A stretch of 40,849 nt of DNA from Phycisphaerae bacterium (GTDB taxonomy: Bacteria; Planctomycetota; Phycisphaerae; Phycisphaerales; UBA1924), in contig JAUHYE010000020.1 of assembly GCA_030426395.1 (NCBI GenBank), forward strand, positions 1-40,849. The letters are read 5' to 3'. Shown one piece after another: positions 27,144 through 35,445 of the stretch. The first letter of the stretch is position 1; every line of letters starts with the position of its first letter. The notes beneath the pieces were generated by a model that searched no databases, was not told where the DNA came from, and worked only from the letters and a program-made list of their open reading frames with translations. A program made the translations under genes and the position numbers.

Positions 27144-29102
27144 CTAGTTCTGCATGGGCTGGCTGCCCTGGCCCATCCAGAACTCCTGGTATTCCAGGCC
27201 CGACGCGTATTCCGTGACGTTGCCGGCCTTCTTCTTGACGAATCGCAGCCAGGGCGCCTCGTTCATGAAGGTGTAGGGCTGCTCCTCGTGATAGACCGAG
27301 TGCAACTGGTGCCAGATCTTCATCCGCTCGTCGAAGTCGAGGGTCTTTCGGCCCTCGTCGATGAGGCGGTCGGCGTCGTCGCTGGCCCACTGGATGAAGT
27401 TATCGCCCTGGTTATCGATGTTGTCCGAGTGCCAGATTTGGTACGGGTCGCTCTCGGGAGCCGAGGCCGACCAGGCGAAGGTGATGGCGTCGAAGTCGCG
27501 ACGATTGAGGATGTCGACCAGCACCGACCAGTCGATGAGCCGCTCCTTCATGTCGATGCCCACCCGAGCGAACTCGGACTTCATGAAGCCGGCCATATTG
27601 GCGGTGCCCTCGTTGCCCTTGGCGTAGGTGAACTCGAAGGTGAAGGGGTTGCCGTCCTCGTCCTCGAGCATCCCGTCGCCGTCGCGGTCACGCCAGCCGG
27701 CCTCGGCCAGCAGGGCAACGGCTCGATCGGGGTCATAGGGCCAGGGCTGGATGTCCGGGTTCGACTGCGGCGTGGAACTCAGGAACGGGCCCGTGGCGGG
27801 GTTGACCAGATTCTTGGAGATGTCGCGGCGGATGCGCTCGCGATCGATGAGCATGGTCATGGCCTGGCGCACCCGCTTGTCGTGAAAGGGCGTGAGCTTG
27901 CCGCCGTTGCGTGGGCCGCACTGCCAGCCGATGAACGAGTAGCCGCCGCGCATGTTGAACCACTTGCGGGCCTCGCTCTCTTCGAGGAACTTCGAGTCGC
28001 CGCGTTGGTCGACAAACTGCTCTGAGTTGGGGCGGATCATGTCGCCCTCACCGTTGTTGAAGGCGATGAGCTTGGTGGCGTATTCCTTAATGACCGTGAT
28101 GCGGTAGCCGTCCAGCGGCGGGCGCGGGCCCCAGTACTGCTCGTTGCGCACCAGCACGATGGGCGTGCCGGGCGTCCAGGGGTTGTCCGGGTCGACGGTG
28201 GGGAAGCGGAACGGGCCCGAGCCCACCGTGAGCGAGGTGCTCTGGTTGTAGCGCGTCGGAGACTCGATCCACGGCTGATAGATGTGCTTGGGCAGCACCT
28301 TGAAGCCCATCGCCTGGTTGAGGTTGTCGAAGCGGGGGCTCTTGAAGGTGAACTCGACCACGCGGCTGGTCTCGGGATCGCCGATGACCTCGATGGTGTC
28401 GATGGCGTTGTACACGCTGCGGAAGCGCTCGGCCTCGATCTGCATGTTGAACAGAAGGTCCTCGTACGTCCAGCGAACGTCCTCGGCGAGCACGGGCGAG
28501 CCGTCGCTGTAGCGGGCCTCGTCGCGGATCTTGACGCGCAGCCAGGTGCCGTCGTCGGGGTACTGCCACGATTCGGCCAAGAGGCCGCGCATTTTCAGGG
28601 TCTTGGGGTCGTACCAGCCCAGGCTCTCGCAGACCATGTCGACCACGCGGCGGCCGTACACGTCGGCGTAGGTATAGGGCGTGAGCTTGGGCGGCTGGCC
28701 CTCGTAGATCTCGTGGAACTCGCCGCCGATCCTGAATCCGGGGTCGTCGGTTGGGTCGCTGCTGAATGCCCAGGGGATGCTGACGGTGACATCGGTATCG
28801 TCGCGGGCCCACTCGAAGCCGCTCGCCGCGGCGGTGGTGGTCACGGGGCCATCGGGAATCGGGGCGGGGTTGCTCGGGGCGGTTGGGGTACCGCCGCCCT
28901 GGGGCGCCACGACCACGGGCCGGCGGGCGATGCCGTCTTCGAGGCGGACGATCTGCTGCTCGAGCGCTTCGAGCCGCTTGTTGGCCACCTGGGTTTCGTC
29001 CCAGCGGCGGTCGTCCTGGTAGATCGAGACCCAGACGCTGACGAACAGCCCCAGGATCAGGGCGATCACGATCAGGTCCTTCAGGCCAAAGTTGTTCTGC
29101 AT
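27144..29102 (-). CDS. Membrane-anchored peptide-type binding protein (SBP family 5)
   Basis: 652 residues. A family-5 solute-binding domain (about 130-640) is recognisable by GLLAESWQYPDDGTWLRVKIRD, YSDGSPVLAEDVRWTYE, VGSGPFRF, the lobe-crossing NMRGGYSFIGWQC, DKRVRQAMTMLIDRERI and AVALLAEAGWRD. Instead of a cleavable or lipoprotein signal, residues 8-27 form an uncleaved-looking helix without a lipobox. A coiled coil (about 35-60, NKRLEALEQQIVRLEDGIARR) and a Pro/Thr linker (62-95) follow. The protein should hang from the inner membrane by a stalk. ATG 29102 is set by GAGG 7 nt upstream. It is the first gene of the importer operon. Ligand unknown; peptides are the default for the family. 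Confidence 0.9.
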   Translation of the reverse strand: MQNNFGLKDLIVIALILGLFVSVWVSIYQDDRRWDETQVANKRLEALEQQIVRLEDGIARRPVVVAPQGGGTPTAPSNPAPIPDGPVTTTAAASGFEWARDDTDVTVSIPWAFSSDPTDDPGFRIGGEFHEIYEGQPPKLTPYTYADVYGRRVVDMVCESLGWYDPKTLKMRGLLAESWQYPDDGTWLRVKIRDEARYSDGSPVLAEDVRWTYEDLLFNMQIEAERFRSVYNAIDTIEVIGDPETSRVVEFTFKSPRFDNLNQAMGFKVLPKHIYQPWIESPTRYNQSTSLTVGSGPFRFPTVDPDNPWTPGTPIVLVRNEQYWGPRPPLDGYRITVIKEYATKLIAFNNGEGDMIRPNSEQFVDQRGDSKFLEESEARKWFNMRGGYSFIGWQCGPRNGGKLTPFHDKRVRQAMTMLIDRERIRRDISKNLVNPATGPFLSSTPQSNPDIQPWPYDPDRAVALLAEAGWRDRDGDGMLEDEDGNPFTFEFTYAKGNEGTANMAGFMKSEFARVGIDMKERLIDWSVLVDILNRRDFDAITFAWSASAPESDPYQIWHSDNIDNQGDNFIQWASDDADRLIDEGRKTLDFDERMKIWHQLHSVYHEEQPYTFMNEAPWLRFVKKKAGNVTEYASGLEYQEFWMGQGSQPMQN

Positions 29103-29319
29103 GGCAGCACCTCGAGGCGGGCGTAAATGGCTCTCAACGGGCGCGGCGACACCTCTGGGGGCCACCAGCACCAGTCGCTAGTGTAGCGTGTGGGCTCTGT
29201 GAAGCCCCGCTCACCCGTGATCGCGGTACGTCATGGAGAACCCCAAACGCATCGCGGGCCCGAGCGCCACTCAGATGCGCGCCGGGCCCGGCTTGGGAAG
29301 CTTGGCTGTCTCGAAACGA

Positions 29320-29550
29320 TCAGGCGGCGCGGGGGCCGTCGTCGTCATCGAGGTCGAAGCGATCGATCAGGTCGCGAAGGTTGTCGAGCCGGCGCTGGGC
29401 GTGGCCCAGGGCATCCTGGACACGCTGGGCCGCGTCGCTTGAGTCACCGGGGCTCAGCCGGAGCGGGCCGGCCGAGACCTGGGCCACCTTCGCGGGCTTT
29501 GCGGTCGGGTTCTGGCCGTCGGTCGTGTTGGTTTCGGTGATCGTAAGCAT
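29320..29550 (-). CDS. Small acidic protein, unknown
   Basis: 76 residues, opening MLTITETNTTDGQNPTAKPA, with an amphipathic helix (AAQRVQDALGHAQRRLDNLRDLIDRF) and an acidic end (DLDDDDGPRAA). High third-position GC in this frame supports real coding, and it lies in line between plsY and the binding-protein gene on the same strand. No SD is evident. A weak TTGAGC / TAAGTC pair with 18-bp spacing lies upstream. No family recognised. Downstream, 29103-29319 holds an imperfect GGGCCC-armed hairpin (about 29268-29303) and no other gene I can support. Confidence 0.5.
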   Translation of the reverse strand: MLTITETNTTDGQNPTAKPAKVAQVSAGPLRLSPGDSSDAAQRVQDALGHAQRRLDNLRDLIDRFDLDDDDGPRAA

Positions 29551-29671
29551 CGCTATGTCATCGACTTAGCGAGGCGTGATCTTTGCGCTCAAGTCCACCG
29601 ATTCGCGCCCAGGTCGGGTTGTGCGACCGGGCAGACGCTACCGACAGCACGGATTCGCATATCGGATGGCG

Positions 29672-30352
29672 TTACTGGGCCTTGGCGGCGACCTTCTCGG
29701 CCCTCGACCTGATCTTCGGCTCGGTGCCAGCGAGGATTCGCTTCAGGTTACCGATGTGGCGGACCACCACGAGCACCGCGAGCAGGCCCGACATCGCAAG
29801 CATCGGCAGGACCGAGGCGGAGAGCGTGCCCTCGATGATTATCGGGAGGAGGGCGGCCCACCCCGGCACGCTGATGGCGGCGCAGACCGAGGCCATACCG
29901 ACGTAGCGGGAGATCTTCAGCACCACCAGCCACACCAGCAGCCCCCCCACGACCGCGAGGGTGAGCACCCAGAACACGCCCAGGAGGGCACCGAGGCCTG
30001 TGGCGACGCCCTTGCCGCCGCGAAAGCCGAGGAAGGGGCTGAACATGTGGCCCAGGACGGTCGCCACGGGGGTGAGCAGCCATACCCACACGGCGATGGG
30101 CGGCGCGTCGAGGTCGCCCAGGGTGCCCAGGATAAGGCCGGCGGTGAGGGTGGGCAGCAGCCCCTTGGCGACGTCCAGGGCGAAACAGAGGTTGCCCGGC
30201 CCGCGCCCCACCACCCGCTTGACGTTGGTGGCGCCGATGTTGCCCGAACCTTCTTTAAGGATGTTCACGCCCTTGGAGCGGGCGATGAGATAGCCGAACG
30301 GGATTCCCCCAATCAGGTAGGCGGCGGCGGCGAGGATGAGGGCGGTGAGCAC
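29672..30352 (-). CDS. plsY: Glycerol-3-phosphate acyltransferase PlsY
   Basis: PlsY transfers an acyl group from acyl-phosphate to glycerol-3-phosphate, the first step of phospholipid synthesis, in the inner membrane. In 226 residues with about five or six helices the three family motifs are present: SGNIGATNVKR near 36-46, HMFSPFLGFRGGKGVATGLG after the third helix, and the C-terminal RHIGNLKRILAGTEPKI. The N-terminal IGGIPFGYLIAR is also characteristic. The start is GTG 30352 without a clear SD. Head-to-head with the dockerin gene, 101 bp apart. PlsX is not in the window. Confidence 0.94.
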   Translation of the reverse strand: MLTALILAAAAYLIGGIPFGYLIARSKGVNILKEGSGNIGATNVKRVVGRGPGNLCFALDVAKGLLPTLTAGLILGTLGDLDAPPIAVWVWLLTPVATVLGHMFSPFLGFRGGKGVATGLGALLGVFWVLTLAVVGGLLVWLVVLKISRYVGMASVCAAISVPGWAALLPIIIEGTLSASVLPMLAMSGLLAVLVVVRHIGNLKRILAGTEPKIRSRAEKVAAKAQ

Positions 30353-30390
30353 TGGGCGAGGATATGGGGGCGGCTCTTGGCAAAGTTGTC

Positions 30391-30419
30391 TTGGCGCTCG
30401 GCCCGGATTGGGGTAGGCT
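30391..30419 (+). promoter_or_regulatory. Promoter of the first dockerin gene
   Basis: TTGGCG (30391-30396), 17-bp spacer, TAGGCT (30414-30419), then 34 nt to ATG 30454. The 12-mer CTTGGCGCTCGG covering the -35 recurs exactly upstream of the secreted-protein gene at 40707 with the same spacing, which raises confidence above the modest consensus match. Confidence 0.6.
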
Positions 30420-30453
30420 GTATCAGCAACATATCTCTATGGGAGGGCGAGCG

Positions 30454-31140
30454 ATGAAGGCACGGATTAGTGTGGCGGCGGTTCTGGCGGCGGGCGGCGT
30501 GGCGATGGCCCAGGATTCGGTCTCGATCGACCTGGCCGGCGTGGTGATCTCCGATGGAGGCAGCGTGTCGCGCGACAGCGCCCCGGACACGCTCTCACCG
30601 GCCAGGCGGTACCGCTACGAGGTTTCGGGCATGGTGCAGGGCACCGGCATCGTCCTGGGTTCGCTGTTTCCCAGCCCCACGCCGCTGGCCGACGCGCTCG
30701 AGTCGCTGTCGCCGGGGTCGTCGGACTTCCTGACCGGCGAGGTCGAGAACCCCGACGGCACGCACCCGTTCCAGGTGCTGGGGCAGACCATCGAGGGCGA
30801 GCAGGTGCTGGCGGGCATCACGGTGCGCTTCAGCGCGACTTTTGATGCGGGCATCGGGGCCGACGACGTGGCGTTCTTCAACATCGACGACATCGTGCTG
30901 AGCCCCAGCTTCCTGGTGGGCACGCTGCGGTTCACCGAGGGCACGGCAGTCATCGACCGCCTCGAGGACGTGTGCCGCGCCGACCTGGACGGCGACGGCT
31001 CGCTGACGCTGTTCGACTTCCTTGCGTTCCAGAACGCGTTCGACATGGGCGACCTGGTTGCCGACTTCGACGGGGATGGAGCGTTGACGCTGTTTGACTT
31101 TCTGGCGTTCCAGAATGAGTTCGCGGCGGGGTGTGAGTGA
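30454..31140 (+). CDS. Secreted protein with C-terminal GC-type dockerin repeat
   Basis: 228 residues. Signal peptide MKARISVAAVLAAGGVAMA, cleavage before QDS. The body (about 20-165) is beta-rich (RYRYEVSGMVQGTGIVLGSLF, ITVRFSATFDAG, VAFFNIDDIVL) and unlike families I know. The C-terminus has two calcium-loop repeats, DLDGDGSLTLFDFLAFQNAFDMGD and DFDGDGALTLFDFLAFQNEF, ending AGCE. This is the dockerin-like tail of Phycisphaerae exported proteins, thought to serve as a sorting or attachment signal. No cohesin is seen here. ATG 30454 has GGGAGGG in front. The next gene starts 4 nt after its stop. Confidence 0.85.
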   Translation: MKARISVAAVLAAGGVAMAQDSVSIDLAGVVISDGGSVSRDSAPDTLSPARRYRYEVSGMVQGTGIVLGSLFPSPTPLADALESLSPGSSDFLTGEVENPDGTHPFQVLGQTIEGEQVLAGITVRFSATFDAGIGADDVAFFNIDDIVLSPSFLVGTLRFTEGTAVIDRLEDVCRADLDGDGSLTLFDFLAFQNAFDMGDLVADFDGDGALTLFDFLAFQNEFAAGCE

Positions 31141-31144
31141 GGGG

Positions 31145-32557
31145 ATGACGCGCACGGCTGCCGCTCTACTGACATCCGTCACAACTTGCGCCGCGATGCC
31201 CGATCCGTGCGACCCGGTTCGGGTCGCGCCGCCATCGGTCGTGCCGCCCCTTGGCTTCGGGGGGCACGTCGCGGTGGATGGCCGCTTCTGGTTCGTGAGC
31301 GACGCCGGCGCCAGCGTGTTCTGCCCCGGGCCCTACGGGTGCGGCGAGGGGGCCGTGCACGTGTACGAGATGGTGGAGGGCGAGCTCGAATACCGGCAGA
31401 TGCTGACCACGCCCGTGCCACAGCTCGGCGAATTCTTCGGGCGCACGGTCGACGCGGAGGATGGCCGGCTGGCCATCGGCTCGATCAACACGCAGTGGTC
31501 GGGGCTGGAGGCCAAGGGCGGTGCGTACATCTATGAGCATGACGGAACGCGATGGGTGCTGACGGGCACGCTGCGCCCGCCCGAGGGCGTCGACCCGATC
31601 AAGATCAACGGACTCGGAGGGCGAGTCTCGCTGGAAGCCGATAGGGCGTACCTTGCTCCGATCGACGCGGAATGCGTCCTGGAGTACGGCCTCCAAAACG
31701 GCGAATGGGTATTCCGAGGGATCAATGAAGCGCCGGACAGCCCGCCGCCAAGGAGCGGTTTCGGGCGTCGGATTGTTTCGCTTGGCGAGTGGGTGTTCAT
31801 CGGCGCATCCGACGACAGTTCGGTCACGCATCGCGGCGGCTCGGTCTACGCGTATCGGCGCGAGCCCGGCGGCCCGCTCACGTTCGTACAGAAAATCGTG
31901 CCAACCGATGCGCCTGGCGGTGTCGAGACCACGCAGCTCTTCGGCTTCGATGTCTCGTTCGACGGCCAGACGCTGGCGATCGGAGCAACCGCAGCGGGGC
32001 CGCCCGAACTGTCCGCTGGTGCCGTGCTGCTCTACGAGTTGGTTGATGGCGTATGGACCTTCCAGGAAGAAATCACGCACAGCCCATCGCAGTCGTGGGA
32101 TTCATTCGGCTACACCGTCGCGGTTCGTGGCGACGTGCTGCTCGTCACCGCCGGCAGCCAGGCGAGTCCGACCACGCAGTCCGGCGCGCTGCACCTGTTC
32201 CGCCGTGGTGTGGACGGTGAGTGGCGCTTCGCGCAGCAGCTTGTTCCAAACGTGCCGATCTTTGCGCGATATTTCGCCCACAGCATCGCGGCAGATAGCC
32301 AGTGGGTACTCGCCGGTTCACTCGACGACTCCGATGGCACGAGCCTGCTTCCAGGCGCCGCGTACCTGTTCGACATCTCTTGTACCACGTGTACCCCCGA
32401 CCTCGACGCCGACGGCGCCCTCACCATCTTCGACTTCCTGGCCTTCCTGAACATCTTCCAGGACGGGGACGCCCGGGCCGACTTCGACAGCGACGGCGAG
32501 TTGACGATCTTTGACTTCCTGGCCTTCCAGAACGCGTTTGACCTGGGTTGCGAGTAA
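31145..32557 (+). CDS. Secreted seven-bladed FG-GAP-like beta-propeller with dockerin tail
   Basis: 470 residues with a short signal-like N-terminus (MTRTAAALLTSVTTCAAMPD). Seven spaced repeats of the form (F/G)FG-x2-V-x4-G-x3-(I/V)GA can be read: GFGGHVAVDGRFWFVSDA, FFGRTVDAEDGRLAIGS, GLGGRVSLEADRAYLAP, GFGRRIVSLGEWVFIGAS, LFGFDVSFDGQTLAIGAT, SFGYTVAVRGDVLLVTAG and YFAHSIAADSQWVLAGS. This is an FG-GAP/integrin-like propeller, and each blade is followed by a V(Y/H)xY/LF-type strand. The C-terminus carries the same double dockerin repeat and GCE ending as the preceding gene. ATG 31145 is 4 nt after that gene's stop; GTG 31133 is an alternative. Probably a surface protein of the same transcript. 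Confidence 0.82.
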   Translation: MTRTAAALLTSVTTCAAMPDPCDPVRVAPPSVVPPLGFGGHVAVDGRFWFVSDAGASVFCPGPYGCGEGAVHVYEMVEGELEYRQMLTTPVPQLGEFFGRTVDAEDGRLAIGSINTQWSGLEAKGGAYIYEHDGTRWVLTGTLRPPEGVDPIKINGLGGRVSLEADRAYLAPIDAECVLEYGLQNGEWVFRGINEAPDSPPPRSGFGRRIVSLGEWVFIGASDDSSVTHRGGSVYAYRREPGGPLTFVQKIVPTDAPGGVETTQLFGFDVSFDGQTLAIGATAAGPPELSAGAVLLYELVDGVWTFQEEITHSPSQSWDSFGYTVAVRGDVLLVTAGSQASPTTQSGALHLFRRGVDGEWRFAQQLVPNVPIFARYFAHSIAADSQWVLAGSLDDSDGTSLLPGAAYLFDISCTTCTPDLDADGALTIFDFLAFLNIFQDGDARADFDSDGELTIFDFLAFQNAFDLGCE

Positions 32558-32573
32558 TGCCGATAGTTTTGGC

Positions 32574-33179
32574 GTGAGCGACGCACTCGTTCTTGTCGGC
32601 GGCGGCGGGCACGCGAAGGTCGTGGCGGACGCCGCACGCGCGAGGGGTGTGGGGCTGGCGGGGTTTGTCGATGACGACCCGGCGGCGTGCGTGCCGGGGC
32701 TGGAGTGGCTGGGCGGGCTCGATCGTGCTGGTGAGCCCTGGATCGTGTGCATCGGCGACGTCGCGACGCGGATGCGGGTGATCGAGACATTGCGCGGGCG
32801 GGCGGCGAGCGTGGTGCACCCCTCGGCGATCGTGAGCGCGAGCGCGTCGATCGGGGCGGGGGTGTTCATCGGGCCCGGCGCGGTGGTGAACGCCGACGCG
32901 GTGGTCGAGGATCACGCGATCGTGAACAGCGCGGCGGTAGTCGAGCACGATGCGCGGGTTGGGATGGGAACCCACGTGGCGCCACGGGCCGTGCTGTGCG
33001 GCGGGGTGGACGTGGGGCTGGGGTGCCTGATCGGCGCGGGCGCGGTGCTGCTGCCCGGCGTGGAGGTCGGCGACAGGGCGATGGTCGGCGCTGGGGCCGT
33101 GGTCATGGGCGCGGTGTCGGCTCGGACTCGGGTGGTCGGCGTGCCGGCGCGGATGCTCGGGCCTCGAGAGCGTGGCTGA
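32574..33179 (+). CDS. NeuD/PglD-like sugar O-/N-acyltransferase
   Basis: 201 residues. The N-terminal LVLVGGGGHAKVVADAARARG and GFVDDDP are the nucleotide-sugar-binding half of NeuD/PglD-type proteins. From about residue 85 a left-handed beta-helix of hexapeptide repeats follows (VHPSAIVSASASIGAGVFIGPGAVVNADAVV...), with the catalytic-type His in NSAAVVEHDARVG, and it ends VVGVPARMLGPRERG. It acetylates an amino- or hydroxy-sugar using acetyl-CoA. GTG 32574 lies 16 bp after the second dockerin gene and lacks a clear SD, so it is probably co-transcribed. Its last 77 bp overlap the convergent glycosyltransferase. Confidence 0.85.
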   Translation: MSDALVLVGGGGHAKVVADAARARGVGLAGFVDDDPAACVPGLEWLGGLDRAGEPWIVCIGDVATRMRVIETLRGRAASVVHPSAIVSASASIGAGVFIGPGAVVNADAVVEDHAIVNSAAVVEHDARVGMGTHVAPRAVLCGGVDVGLGCLIGAGAVLLPGVEVGDRAMVGAGAVVMGAVSARTRVVGVPARMLGPRERG

Positions 33180-34338
33180 GAATCTGGGCGATCTCGGCCT
33201 CGAATCGGTCTTCGGCGAAGCGATGGGCATTCGCGACGCACTCTTCTGACTCACAATTGGCTGCACGCTTGGCCGCTTCGGCAAGAGCTGTGGGTGAGCC
33301 ATCACACAGCGCGCCCGTAACGCCGTCTTGGACGATATCGAGCGCGCCGCCCTCGTTTCGTGCGGCGACGGGGAGCCCGCAGGCCTGGGCCTCGACGGCG
33401 GTGATGCCGAAGTCTTCGACCTGGGGGAAGAGCAGGACGGCGGCGGTGCGCATCTCATGGCGGAGTTGCTCGTCGGTCAGGCGGCCTGTGAATGTGACGT
33501 TGCTTGGTGCGCCGCGTTCGAGATTCGCGCGAGCGCTGCCGTCGCCGACGATGCGGAGCTGAGCACCCGCGAGTTTGGCGGCCTCGATGGCGGTGTCGAA
33601 GCGCTTATAGGGCTCGATGGCCCCCACCGCGAGCCAGTGGTCACCGCGGCGTTCGTTGCCCGGTGTGAAAAAGATCGTGCGCGCGGGCGGGTGGATGACG
33701 GTGGCGTCGCGGTCGTAGGCGTGCTTGATGAGATTGGCGACGTGGGTGGAGTTGGCGATGAACGTCGTGACGTGGGCGGCGGTTGAGCGATCCCAGGAGC
33801 GGAGCGAGCGGCCGAAAGCGCGAAGGCCGAGGCGTTGGAGCGGGCCGTACTGGTCGGCTTGCGACCACAGGTATCTCGCGGGGCTGTGGCAGTAGCAAAG
33901 GTGTGGCACGCCGGCGGGTGGGCACAGGCCCTTGATGGCGGCCGAACTGGTGGAGACCAGCAGGTCGATCGGGCGGCGCTGGTGCATGCCCAGCAGGCGG
34001 TCGGTGAGCTGGCCGACGGCGGCGGGGTAGAGCGGGAGCATCCAGCGGCGGGCCTTGAGGGTGCCGGGGAGGCCGCCGAGCGCGGAGACCTGGCGGGGCA
34101 GGGCGTCGAGCTCGGGCGTGAGGGGGCCGCCGTCGTCGAAGATGGTGAGGATGGCCTCGACGTGGCCAAGGCTCTGGGCGACGCGGGCGATGTGGTGCAG
34201 CACGCGCTCGCCCCCGCGGAGGCCGACGAGCCAGTCGTGGGCCAGGACGATGCGCGGGCGATCCCCAGGATTCGCGCGTTGTTCATCATCGGCGGGTGTG
34301 CCGGGGTTTACAGTGGTGGATGAACCCGCCTGAGGCAT
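33103..34338 (-). CDS. Family-4 glycosyltransferase
   Basis: 411 residues with GT-B fold. N-half: RIVLAHDWLVGLRGGERVLHHIA, then HLCYCHSPARYLWSQADQY, a motif of WbaZ-like mannosyl/glycosyltransferases. C-half: WLAVGAIEPYKRFDTAIEAAK, LRIVGDGSARANLE, NVTFTGRLTDEQL and PQVEDFGITAVEAQACGLPVAARNEGGALDIV, giving the E-x7-E motif (EDFGITAVE). A Pro/Arg/Ser-rich tail of about 25 residues after AEIAQIL covers the overlap with the acyltransferase. ATG 34338 is used; a TTG at 34368 would overlap the divergent amidohydrolase further. It probably builds a surface polysaccharide or glycan together with the adjacent acyltransferase. Confidence 0.88.
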   Translation of the reverse strand: MPQAGSSTTVNPGTPADDEQRANPGDRPRIVLAHDWLVGLRGGERVLHHIARVAQSLGHVEAILTIFDDGGPLTPELDALPRQVSALGGLPGTLKARRWMLPLYPAAVGQLTDRLLGMHQRRPIDLLVSTSSAAIKGLCPPAGVPHLCYCHSPARYLWSQADQYGPLQRLGLRAFGRSLRSWDRSTAAHVTTFIANSTHVANLIKHAYDRDATVIHPPARTIFFTPGNERRGDHWLAVGAIEPYKRFDTAIEAAKLAGAQLRIVGDGSARANLERGAPSNVTFTGRLTDEQLRHEMRTAAVLLFPQVEDFGITAVEAQACGLPVAARNEGGALDIVQDGVTGALCDGSPTALAEAAKRAANCESEECVANAHRFAEDRFEAEIAQILSHALEARASAPARRPPESEPTPRP

Positions 34339-35441
34339 CCAGCAGTGTACATCATCGCACCCCCGCAAACTTGCTGGGCCTGGACTATCTGGCCGAGGCC
34401 GAGCGGTTCGGGCCGCCGGTGGTGCCGATCATCGACAGCCACGCGCACATCAACGGCGTGAAGGCGGCGCCGGTGTATCGGCGGGCGATGGAGGCGTACG
34501 GCGTGAAGCGGGTGTACTCCCAGACGCAGATGTCCCAAGCGGCGGCGATGCGCGAGACGCTGGGCGAGAAGATCCGGTTCGTGGCGATCCCCGAGTACAT
34601 GGCCGACGATCGGCGGCGGGCGATGCGCGAGGGATTCTTCGAGAACATGCGTCGGTTCCACGGCGAGTTCGGTTCGCGGATGCTGAAGTTCTGGGCGGCG
34701 CCGCGGTTGCGTGACTTTCTGGACCCGGTGCAGGACGCGGACATCATCCGCATCGACAGCCCGCTGCGGCGGGATCTGGCGAGCGAGGCGATGTCGATGG
34801 GGTACATGTTCCAGGCGCACATCGCCGACCCGGATACGTGGTTTGCCACCAAGTACGCCGATGCGAGCAAGTATGGGGTGAAGCTGGAGCACTACGAGCC
34901 GCTGGAGCGGATGGCCGAGGACTTCCCTGTGCCCTGGCTGGTGGCGCACATGGGTGGGTGGCCGGAGGACCTCAAGTTCCTTGATGGCTTGCTGACGCGG
35001 CACAGCAACATCCACCTCGACACGTCAGCGACGAAGTGGATGGTGCGCGAGTTGAGCAAGCACCCGCGGGATGAGTTCCTGGCTTTCCTGGAGAAATGGC
35101 GCGGGCGCATCCTGTTTGGCTCGGACATCGTAACGCTGGATGATCACTTCGAGACGAGCGACGACACGAACGCTCGGTTTGGCGCGCACCAGGCCAGCGG
35201 GGAGGCCGAGGCGTTTGACCTGTACGCCAGTCGGTATTGGGCGCTGCGGACGATGTACGAGCGCGAGTACGACGGGCCGAGCCCGATCGCGGATCCGGAT
35301 CTGGAGATGGTGGAGCCTGATGAGTTTGATGCGATGAGTTCGCCCAGGCTCCAGGGCTTTGCGCTCCCTGATAACCTATTGAAAATCGTGTATGCGGGGG
35401 CAGCGGAAGGATTGCTTGAGAAGTGGTGGGCGGAGCATTAG
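34320..35441 (+). CDS. TIM-barrel metal-dependent amidohydrolase
   Basis: 373 residues of the amidohydrolase-2 type. Metal ligands are visible: IIDSHAHING (HxH), MFQAHIADPDTW (His), VAHMGGWPEDL (His) and LFGSDIVTLDDHFE (Asp). Such enzymes hydrolyse or decarboxylate small carboxylates, often with one divalent metal. ATG 34320 follows GGTGG. Its start overlaps that of the divergent glycosyltransferase by 19 bp, and its stop is 4 bp from that of the methylisocitrate lyase. It belongs to the same superfamily as the ACMSD at 39.4 kb but the sequence is quite different. Substrate unknown. Confidence 0.8.
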   Translation: MNPPEASSSVHHRTPANLLGLDYLAEAERFGPPVVPIIDSHAHINGVKAAPVYRRAMEAYGVKRVYSQTQMSQAAAMRETLGEKIRFVAIPEYMADDRRRAMREGFFENMRRFHGEFGSRMLKFWAAPRLRDFLDPVQDADIIRIDSPLRRDLASEAMSMGYMFQAHIADPDTWFATKYADASKYGVKLEHYEPLERMAEDFPVPWLVAHMGGWPEDLKFLDGLLTRHSNIHLDTSATKWMVRELSKHPRDEFLAFLEKWRGRILFGSDIVTLDDHFETSDDTNARFGAHQASGEAEAFDLYASRYWALRTMYEREYDGPSPIADPDLEMVEPDEFDAMSSPRLQGFALPDNLLKIVYAGAAEGLLEKWWAEH

Positions 35442-35445
35442 GGCA

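Noticed and set aside
29233..29442. 69-codon plus-strand ORF overlapping the small acidic protein
   Set aside because: Weaker codon bias and no SD. The minus-strand frame has better third-position GC and lies in line with its neighbours.
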